From an uncultured bacterium (GTDB lineage: Bacteria; Chloroflexota; Anaerolineae; J036; Brachytrichaceae): DNA of 42,703 bases. The notes beneath the pieces are model-generated. The model ran no database searches, was not told the DNA's origin, and was given only the letters and a program-made list of their open reading frames with translations. The stretch covers positions 1 to 42,703 of the forward strand of contig CAIQQO010000137.1 in the NCBI GenBank assembly GCA_903873965.1, given 5' to 3'. Positions within the stretch are counted from its first letter, which is position 1, and each line of letters begins with the position of its first letter. Below are positions 33,582 through 42,703 of this stretch, one piece after another. The translations under genes were made by a program, and so were the position numbers.

Positions 33582-33974
33582 GTGACACGTACTTATGAAT
33601 TAACGTTTATCGTCAAGCCGGACATCGATGCAACGACCCTAACCGGCGTTATTGAGAAAGTGAAGGAAATCATTACCGCCGAAGGTGGTAGTGTGACCAA
33701 GATAGATCAGTGGGGTTTGCGTCGCCTGATGTATCCCATTCGTAAATACCGCGAAGGCAATTATGTCTTTGCCCTAGTAGAGTTGCTTGCTCCGTCGATT
33801 GTTCGAATTGAGAATCGCCTGCGCTTGACAGAAGACGTCATTCGCTACCTGCTGATTCGCGCCGATGAGAAAGCCGTTGTGGCTGCGCCCGTCGCTGAAC
33901 AGCCGGTTGTAGCCGATGTAGCAATAGAGGTGACGGCTGAAGTCGTTCCCGCGGCCACAGGCGACGCATCCTAA
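33582..33974 (+). CDS. rpsF: 30S ribosomal protein bS6
   Basis: 130 residues. RTYELTFIVKPD at the N-terminus and QWGLRRLMYPIRKYREGNYVFALVEL are diagnostic of bS6. The C-terminal 30 residues are an Ala/Val/Glu-rich extension. Start GTG 33582 has AAGGAG (33567-33572) at 9 nt. It binds bS18 in the 30S platform. The ssb gene follows, as in many bacteria, but rpsR does not. Confidence 0.95.
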   Translation: MTRTYELTFIVKPDIDATTLTGVIEKVKEIITAEGGSVTKIDQWGLRRLMYPIRKYREGNYVFALVELLAPSIVRIENRLRLTEDVIRYLLIRADEKAVVAAPVAEQPVVADVAIEVTAEVVPAATGDAS

Positions 33975-34025
33975 TCGAACTATACTTAGCTGCGGTTCTG
34001 TGTGAGCCGATGAGAGGTCGTTTCC

Positions 34026-34427
34026 ATGCGCGGATTGAATAAGGTTATGATCATTGGGCAGCTTGGGCGCGACCCTGAGATGCGCTATACGCCGAGTGGA
34101 AAGCCGGTTACGTCTTTCGCCGTTGAGACAAAGCGCACCTGGGTCACTCCCGAGGGCGATCGCCGCGAAGATAGTGAATGGTTTAATGTGGTTGCGTGGG
34201 GCAGTCTCGCCGAGATTTGTAAACAGCATCTGCTGAAAGGCCAGCAGGTTTACATCGAAGGTCGACTGCAGACGCGCGGCTGGGAAGACACCGAGGGCAA
34301 GCGCCACTATCGCACCGAAATCGTCGCTAATGAGATGGTGTTGCTGGGTGAGCGCCGACCTCATGCTTCGCATGAGGAATTCACCCAGTTTGATGAAGTG
34401 GAGCACGACGAAGGGTTCCCTTTTTAA
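34026..34427 (+). CDS. ssb: single-stranded DNA-binding protein
   Basis: 133 residues. The OB fold (about 1-108) starts LNKVMIIGQLGRDPEMRYTPSG and has the DSEWFNVVAWGSLAE core. The acidic tail ends EGFPF, the tip that recruits replication and repair partners. The tail is very short (about 20 residues). It lies 51 nt after rpsF and 6 nt before the SurA-like gene. Confidence 0.96.
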   Translation: MRGLNKVMIIGQLGRDPEMRYTPSGKPVTSFAVETKRTWVTPEGDRREDSEWFNVVAWGSLAEICKQHLLKGQQVYIEGRLQTRGWEDTEGKRHYRTEIVANEMVLLGERRPHASHEEFTQFDEVEHDEGFPF

Positions 34428-34433
34428 TCCTAT

Positions 34434-35798
34434 ATGGCAAAGAAGCCCATCCTGTCCCAACGTGTGCTTGAACAGCACACACACACACGCTTCGAGCGCG
34501 AACGTCGCACCCGTCAGTTCGTTATCATCGGCAGCATTGTTGTAACGGTCGTCGTCATCCTGTTGATTGCCGCTGCTGTGCTGCAGGTGCTCGTTTTTGA
34601 GCCTAACCGCGTTGTGGCCACTGTCGGCGGGCAGGATATCACCGTCAGCCAGCTGCAGTCTCGCATGAAGCTTGAATATGCTGATGCGGAATATTCGGTG
34701 TCATCGCTGGCTAACCAGATTCAGCAAATGCAGCAGTCGCAGGATGCCAATCAGGCTTTCCTGCTGCAGTTCTATCAGCAACAGTTGCAGCAGATGGCCA
34801 CGCAGGTCACCGAGGATCAGATCAGCACCAAAGCGCTTGACGCGCTCGAAACTGAACTCTTGGTCGGCCAGGAAGCCAAACGTCGCAACATTGCTGCCAG
34901 CTCAGATGAAGTCGCGCAGGAGATGGAGAAATCCATCGGCTACTATCGCGTCACACTGACGCCCTATCCCACTTATACGCCTGCGCCTCCTCAGCCGACG
35001 CTCACGCCTGCGCCACTCACAGCGTCACTGGGCGTTACACTGACTACGCCGATCACGAGTTTTGCGACGGCCACGCCAGAGCCAACCGCTACCCCGCGCC
35101 TGCAACCCACCAGCGTTACCAACGCTGAACTTGATCAGGCCCGTCAGCGCGGCGAGCAGTTCTACTCGAATCTTGGCTATCCGTCGACGCAATTCACGCA
35201 CATCTACGAAGCCAGCTTGCTGACACAGAAAGTACAGGCCGCTTTCGGAGAGGAAGTGCCGACACAGACGCAGCACTATCGTTATGATTATGTGCGTTTT
35301 AACACGGTCGAAACGGCAACCCTGTATGCCCAGATGCTGGCAGAGGGCAAGATCACTTTCCAGGAACTGATCACGGCTGCCAATACAATCACTCAACCTG
35401 CTCCGATTGGACTCGGTTCACAGCAGGACTGGATGAGCAAGATCAGTGTTGAAGGACAGTTTGGCAATGAAGTGTTGGCGGCGCTTGAAGGCGGCGCATT
35501 GAATGCACCCAGCGCCGTGATTACCTCACAGCTTACTGGCGGTTACTATGTGTTGCTGCCGTTGGAACGCGCCATCCGCGAGCTCGATTCATCCGATCTC
35601 AGTCAGGCGAAGAGCAAAGCCTATAGTGACTGGCTGGCGGCGTCCAAGGCGGATTTGACCAAGGTGCAGAGTAAGATAGATCCGATAACGATTGTGCCCA
35701 CTGATCTCAAGAAGACCATTGCGAATTTTCAGGCGCAGTTGAATAATATCTTGCCAGGCGCTGGTGGTACGACAGATACTGTGCCTCTAACGCAATAA
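34434..35798 (+). CDS. membrane-anchored SurA/PrsA-like foldase
   Basis: 454 residues. A single N-terminal membrane helix (about 28-53, FVIIGSIVVTVVVILLIAAAVLQ) follows a basic cytoplasmic tail. The extracellular part begins VVATVGGQDITVSQLQSRMK, a SurA N-domain signature, with a long Gln-rich helix and EAKRRNIAASSDEVAQEME. A Thr/Pro-rich loop (about 180-225) interrupts it. The C-terminal half resembles a rotamase domain (ALEGGALNAPSAVITSQLTGGYYVLLPLERA). It probably chaperones exported proteins. It is in the same transcript as rpsF-ssb, an unusual partner. Confidence 0.75.
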   Translation: MAKKPILSQRVLEQHTHTRFERERRTRQFVIIGSIVVTVVVILLIAAAVLQVLVFEPNRVVATVGGQDITVSQLQSRMKLEYADAEYSVSSLANQIQQMQQSQDANQAFLLQFYQQQLQQMATQVTEDQISTKALDALETELLVGQEAKRRNIAASSDEVAQEMEKSIGYYRVTLTPYPTYTPAPPQPTLTPAPLTASLGVTLTTPITSFATATPEPTATPRLQPTSVTNAELDQARQRGEQFYSNLGYPSTQFTHIYEASLLTQKVQAAFGEEVPTQTQHYRYDYVRFNTVETATLYAQMLAEGKITFQELITAANTITQPAPIGLGSQQDWMSKISVEGQFGNEVLAALEGGALNAPSAVITSQLTGGYYVLLPLERAIRELDSSDLSQAKSKAYSDWLAASKADLTKVQSKIDPITIVPTDLKKTIANFQAQLNNILPGAGGTTDTVPLTQ

Positions 35799-35802
35799 GC
35801 AG

Positions 35803-35824
35803 GGGCGAACCATTGTGTTCGCCC
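35803..35824 (+). terminator. hairpin after the SurA-like gene
   Basis: GGGCGAAC (35803-35810) and GTTCGCCC (35817-35824) form a perfect 8-bp stem with a 6-nt loop, followed by GGTTTGTGTTCG. It probably separates the rpsF unit from the ATP synthase unit. The tract after it is only moderately T-rich. Confidence 0.55.
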
Positions 35825-35917
35825 GGTTTGTGTTCGCTTGTGCGACGGTGACATGAGCACATTCAGTTATATGATTGGGATAATAATCAGAATAGAGACG
35901 CTTCCGGAGGGTACTAC

Positions 35918-37660
35918 ATGGGAGTCATGAATGCTGACATTGTGTCAGCCGCGGACGGTCAGGTGACTGCGCCGGTAATGGATTTATCAGATCTCGCAAG
36001 CGCGTTGCTTTCGCGGATTGACAACTTCGCGCCGACACTTCAAGCCGTTGACGTCGGCACCGTGAAGGAAGTCGGCGATGGCATTGCACGTTGCTCGGGC
36101 CTGCCCAATGTTCAGGCATCCGAGCTTGTTGAATTTACCAAGACAGGCACGCTCGGCATGGCGTTGAACCTCGACGAAACCGAGGTCGGCGTCATCATCC
36201 TGGGCGATTACCAGGCCATCGAAGAGGGCGACACTGTGCGCTCGACCGGCCGCGTTATCTCCGTGCCCGTCGGCCCAGCCTTGGTGGGACGCGTGGTTGA
36301 CCCGCTTGGCCGTCCGCTGGATGGCAAAGGCCCGATTAACACGAACACCTTCCGCCCGCTGGAGCGCATTGCCCCGGGCGTGATCGACCGCGCCAATGTC
36401 GATACCCCTATGCAGACCGGCATCAAGGTCATCGATGCGGCCTTCCCGATTGGACGCGGTCAGCGCCAGTTGATCATTGGCGACCGCGGCACGGGTAAGA
36501 CAGCCGTGACGATTGACACCATCATCAATCAGAAGGGCAAAGGCGTGGTGTGCATCTACGTCGCTATCGGTCAGAAGCTGGCGCAGGTGACCCGTATCGT
36601 GGCCATCCTGGAACGCTTCGGCGCGATGGAATACACCATCGTGGTTGTGGCTGCCGCATCCGATTCCGCCGCATTGCAGTACATCGCCCCTTACGCGGGC
36701 GCTGCCATGAGCGAAGAAGTCATGGAAAGCGGTATCAGTATCCCCGGATACAAAAACCGCTTCATCGATGCCTTGTGCGTCTATGACGACCTGACTAAGC
36801 ACGCCTACTCTTATCGCCAGGTATCCTTGCTATTGCGCCGCCCGCCGGGACGCGAAGCTTATCCGGGCGACATTTTCTATCTGCACTCGCGTCTGCTGGA
36901 GCGCGCCGCGCGCCTCTCGCCCAACTTCGTCATCCGCAAGTCGGATGAGTCCAGCGAATGGGGCAATGGCCAGGGTGTGAATGGCAAAGTGTATGGCGGC
37001 GCGTTGGGCGAGGAAAACGCCAAGCACGATTTGAAGCAACTGGGCGCAGGCTACAAGCTGGTGCGCGATCCTGATTCAGGCGGATCGGTGACGGCATTGC
37101 CGATCATTGAGACACAGTTGGGCGACATCTCGGCTTACGTGCCTACCAACGTTATCTCGATCACAGATGGCCAGTTGTTCATGGAAACCGACCTGTTTAA
37201 CGCCGGCGTCCGTCCCGCCATCAGCGTCGGCTTGAGCGTCAGTCGCGTCGGCGGCGATGCGCAGACGAAGGCCATGAAGCAGGTGGCAGGCCGCATGAAG
37301 CTGGAACTGGCGCAGTTCCGCGAGTTGCAGGCCTTCGCCAGCTTCGGAAGCGATCTGGATAAAGCAACCCTGGTGCAATTGGAGCGCGGTCGCCGTCTGA
37401 CCGAGTTGCTCAAGCAGAAGCAGTACGAGCCACGCTCGCTGGCTGCCGAAGTCACCGTCATCTTCTCTGCCACGAATGGCTACCTGGACAACATCCCCGT
37501 GAGCAAAGTGGCTGTATGGGAGACGGCGTTCCTGGCCTACATGGACTCGGCCCAGCCCGATATCATGGCCACCATCCTGGCTGAAAAACGCATCAGTGAT
37601 GACACCATGGCCAAACTGAAGGCGGCCATCGACAACTTCAACCGCACCTGGACTGCCTAG
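35918..37660 (+). CDS. atpA: ATP synthase F1 subunit alpha
   Basis: 580 residues, against about 500-515 in most bacteria. P-loop GDRGTGKT (188-195) and the alpha hallmarks [27 protein letters not shown] and [11 protein letters not shown] are intact. Two insertions are visible: about 9 residues near 271-280 (ISIPGYKNR), and 38-49 residues between ERAAR (328-332) and GGSVTALP (388-395) compared with remembered E. coli and Bacillus sequences. The N-terminus is also about 15 residues longer. CCGGAGG precedes the ATG. No atpB, atpE, atpF or atpH lies upstream. Confidence 0.95.
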   Translation: MGVMNADIVSAADGQVTAPVMDLSDLASALLSRIDNFAPTLQAVDVGTVKEVGDGIARCSGLPNVQASELVEFTKTGTLGMALNLDETEVGVIILGDYQAIEEGDTVRSTGRVISVPVGPALVGRVVDPLGRPLDGKGPINTNTFRPLERIAPGVIDRANVDTPMQTGIKVIDAAFPIGRGQRQLIIGDRGTGKTAVTIDTIINQKGKGVVCIYVAIGQKLAQVTRIVAILERFGAMEYTIVVVAAASDSAALQYIAPYAGAAMSEEVMESGISIPGYKNRFIDALCVYDDLTKHAYSYRQVSLLLRRPPGREAYPGDIFYLHSRLLERAARLSPNFVIRKSDESSEWGNGQGVNGKVYGGALGEENAKHDLKQLGAGYKLVRDPDSGGSVTALPIIETQLGDISAYVPTNVISITDGQLFMETDLFNAGVRPAISVGLSVSRVGGDAQTKAMKQVAGRMKLELAQFRELQAFASFGSDLDKATLVQLERGRRLTELLKQKQYEPRSLAAEVTVIFSATNGYLDNIPVSKVAVWETAFLAYMDSAQPDIMATILAEKRISDDTMAKLKAAIDNFNRTWTA

Positions 37661-37667
37661 CACGCGC

Positions 37668-37693
37668 GGAGGCCGACGTCATCGCCGGCCTCC
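37668..37693 (+). terminator. intercistronic hairpin between atpA and atpG
   Basis: GGAGGCCG (37668-37675) and CGGCCTCC (37686-37693) pair perfectly across a 10-nt loop. No T-run follows, so it is more likely an mRNA processing or stability element than a full terminator. F1 needs three alpha per gamma, which such an element could help set (inference). Confidence 0.45.
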
Positions 37694-37717
37694 GTCGTCA
37701 TTTGACATCATAAGTCT

Positions 37718-38608
37718 ATGGCAACAGCACGAGAAATCCGCCGGCGCATCAAGAGCATCAAGAATATCCGCCAGATTACGCGCGCGCTTGAAGCGGTCAG
37801 CGCGAGCAAGGTCCGTCGCGCACAGGATCAGGTGACCTCCACCCGTCCGTATGCGGCCAAGGCACGTGAATTGCTGGCAAGCGTCGCCTCACTCGCAGGT
37901 GGTGAAGCGCGTCACCCGCTCCTCACCAGCCGCCCGCAGGTTAATACGATCTACATTTTGTTGATTTCGTCTGATCGCGGTCTGGCCGGCGCGTTCAATT
38001 CGAACGTGGCGCGCGCCGCCATGGAGTTTGCCCGTGAAAAAGGCAAACCGGTGTGTTACGTCACGATTGGCAAGAAAGGGCGCGATTACATCTATCGGCG
38101 CGGCGGCAAGCTGGTTGCCGATTTTTCCGGTCTGCCGCCACGCCCCACATTGTTGGATACGACAGGCGCCACGCGCGCCTTGATCGATGATTTTCTGACA
38201 GGCAAGGCTGACGAAGTGTACTTGGCGTATACCGAGTTTCGCAGTCGTGCCGTGCAGAAACCGGTCGTCAAGCGCTTGTTGCCGCTGGTTGCCTCCGACC
38301 TGATCTCCACCGTCACACATACCGGCCCGCGCCCTGTGTACGACTTTGAGCCAGGCCCGACCGAGATTCTGGATACGCTGCTGCCGCGCCTGACTGAGTT
38401 GCAAGTGTACCAGGCTGTGCTTGAATCGCTGGCCAGCGAGCATGCCGCCCGCATGTCCGCGATGCACAATGCCACGGAAAGCGCCTCTGACCTTATCACC
38501 AGCTACACCTTGTCGTATAACAAGGCACGCCAGCAAGGTATTACGAGCGAACTACTCGACATCTCAGGCGGTGCAGAAGCACTTGCCCAGATCATGAAAG
38601 GCAAATAG
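37718..38608 (+). CDS. atpG: ATP synthase F1 subunit gamma
   Basis: 296 residues. The N-terminal helix (REIRRRIKSIKNIRQITRALEAVSASK) and C-terminal helix (ARMSAMHNATESASDLITSYTLSYNKARQQGITSELLDI) form the rotor coiled coil; SSDRGLAGAFNSN is the conserved Rossmann-type segment. It transmits rotation between F0 and F1. No clear Shine-Dalgarno. A terminator-like hairpin follows 52 nt after its stop. Confidence 0.96.
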   Translation: MATAREIRRRIKSIKNIRQITRALEAVSASKVRRAQDQVTSTRPYAAKARELLASVASLAGGEARHPLLTSRPQVNTIYILLISSDRGLAGAFNSNVARAAMEFAREKGKPVCYVTIGKKGRDYIYRRGGKLVADFSGLPPRPTLLDTTGATRALIDDFLTGKADEVYLAYTEFRSRAVQKPVVKRLLPLVASDLISTVTHTGPRPVYDFEPGPTEILDTLLPRLTELQVYQAVLESLASEHAARMSAMHNATESASDLITSYTLSYNKARQQGITSELLDISGGAEALAQIMKGK

Positions 38609-38660
38609 TTGCGGCGAATCGATATCGACGCATGGATGAGACGAGTCAAATGACTGAAAC

Positions 38661-38690
38661 AGGCCGGCCACAATCGCCGGCCTCTGTTTT
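38661..38690 (+). terminator. intrinsic terminator after atpG
   Basis: AGGCCGGC (38661-38668) and GCCGGCCT (38676-38683) form a perfect 8-bp stem with a 7-nt loop, followed by CTGTTTT. It stands between atpG and the glycosyltransferase, so transcription may drop before the atpD part of the cluster. Confidence 0.65.
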
Positions 38691-38700
38691 ATCAACCGAC

Positions 38701-42004
<3,304 letters not shown>

Positions 42005-42022
42005 CCGCGCAGGTGATATGAA

Positions 42023-42448
42023 ATGCCATTGCATCTAGAGATTGTCACGAGTGAGCGGACCGTATTCGAAGGCGAAGTCGATATGGTCACCGTCCCGGGC
42101 GGCGGTGGCGAGATGGGCATATTGCCCCATCACGCGCCCGTGCTTTCAACGTTGAAAGCGGGAGAGTTGCACGTCAAGACGGCAGGACAGACGCAGGAGT
42201 TCGCCATTGGCGGCGGCTTTATCGACATTCACAACAATCGGGTGATCATTCTGGCCGACAGCGCCGAACGCGCCGATGAAATTGACCTGGCGCGGGCCGA
42301 AGCAGCGCGCATGCGTGCGCAGGATATGTTGAAGAATCCACCGCCCAACAAAGAGGATCTGATCAAGCTGGAGAATTCATACCGCAAGAGTATGGTGCGT
42401 ATGAAGATAGCACAGCGACGCACCACGACTACTCATCGACAGGACTAA
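42023..42448 (+). CDS. atpC: ATP synthase F1 subunit epsilon
   Basis: 141 residues. The N-terminal beta-sandwich is LEIVTSERTVFEGEVDMVTVPGG then GEMGILPHHAPVLSTLKAGEL. The C-terminal part is a helical hairpin (EIDLARAEAARMRAQDML...). It links gamma to the c-ring and can inhibit ATP hydrolysis. AGGTGA (42011-42016) is its Shine-Dalgarno. Confidence 0.95.
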   Translation: MPLHLEIVTSERTVFEGEVDMVTVPGGGGEMGILPHHAPVLSTLKAGELHVKTAGQTQEFAIGGGFIDIHNNRVIILADSAERADEIDLARAEAARMRAQDMLKNPPPNKEDLIKLENSYRKSMVRMKIAQRRTTTTHRQD

Positions 42449-42502
42449 CCGTAGTGGCGCTGCGCGGCTGCTGATTTGCACATTGCGCCACATTCATTTC
42501 TG

Positions 42503-42544
42503 CACCCACACTCACGGAGTTTTTGAAACACCGGAATGTGGGTG
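42503..42544 (+). terminator. hairpin after atpC, possible end of the atp transcript
   Basis: CACCCACA (42503-42510) pairs with TGTGGGTG (42537-42544), with a CGG/CCG extension inside and a loop containing GTTTTTG. No T-run follows, so strength is doubtful. It lies between atpC and mreB. Confidence 0.4.
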
Positions 42545-42582
42545 TGGCGTATTCATCAATGTCATAGCGCCAGACGTACCAC

Positions 42583-42703
42583 ATGAGCTTGCTTAGAGCG
42601 GAAATCGGAATTGACCTGGGATCGGTCAACATTGTGATCTACCTGCGGGGTAAGGGTGTTGTCATCCAGGAGCCCTCGGTGGTCGCCATCCTTTCCAACG
42701 AAC
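42583..42703 (+). CDS. mreB: rod-shape-determining protein MreB/Mbl (partial, 3' end beyond window)
   Basis: Only the first 40 residues are present. [19 protein letters not shown] followed by [15 protein letters not shown] is the phosphate-1 loop and first strands of MreB; most MreBs read DLGTANT here, so SVNI is a mild variant. It forms membrane-bound filaments that guide cell-wall synthesis. No clear Shine-Dalgarno is visible. Confidence 0.88.
   Translation, partial: MSLLRAEIGIDLGSVNIVIYLRGKGVVIQEPSVVAILSNE

Noticed and set aside
38632..38700. Upstream start of the glycosyltransferase at 38632
   Set aside because: The extra codons consist largely of the terminator hairpin after atpG; ATG 38701 gives a normal N-terminus.

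Overview
The window is about 42.7 kb of moderately GC-rich bacterial chromosome, most likely from a Chloroflexota (Anaerolineae-like) bacterium. This rests on gene style, not on a search: secreted and membrane proteins with Thr/Pro-rich linkers, lipoproteins without outer-membrane machinery, XRE-NB-ARC-TPR regulators, a PknB-like kinase, an unusual AtpA with a large insertion, and several starts without a Shine-Dalgarno sequence. No rRNA, tRNA, CRISPR array, transposase or phage module was seen.

Layout. 1-4170: an XRE/NB-ARC/TPR regulator, cut by the left edge, divergent from a secreted beta-helix protein. 4171-8494: a non-coding block followed by a DHA3-like MFS exporter, an aminoglycoside-phosphotransferase-like gene facing it, and an enolase-superfamily dehydratase. 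8495-14000: a GH99-like secreted glycosidase and a three-gene molybdenum hydroxylase operon (FAD, 2Fe-2S, Mo subunits). 14018-15707: an AIM24-family protein and a phytanoyl-CoA dioxygenase-family protein. 15704-21338 (minus strand): the phosphate module pstS-pstC-pstA-pstB-phoU plus a PhoB-type regulator, with a three-repeat Pho-box-like site upstream of pstS. 21408-25816: a DapA-like aldolase, a PAS/GAF/HD-GYP c-di-GMP phosphodiesterase and a divergent stand-alone Hpt protein. 25827-33334: a small membrane protein, a double thioredoxin, a GatZ/KbaZ-like protein, a propeller lipoprotein, an M23 peptidase, a Ser/Thr kinase and a patatin. 33582-42703: rpsF-ssb-surA-like, then atpA-atpG-(GT-C glycosyltransferase)-atpD-atpC, and the start of mreB.

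The most interesting regulatory structure is at 4474-4771. A strong Shine-Dalgarno drives a 20-codon leader peptide. Its early codons can pair with the sequence just after its stop codon, and a near-perfect intrinsic terminator follows. Then comes a second hairpin whose arms are interchangeable with the first, and only then the MFS exporter, with an APH-like gene next to it. This is the architecture of a translation-coupled (ribosome-stalling) attenuator controlling a drug exporter. A second structured leader with a terminator precedes rpsF. The F1-ATPase genes are also unusual: no F0 or delta genes precede atpA, a membrane glycosyltransferase sits between atpG and atpD, hairpins follow both atpA and atpG, and AtpA carries a roughly 40-50 residue insertion.
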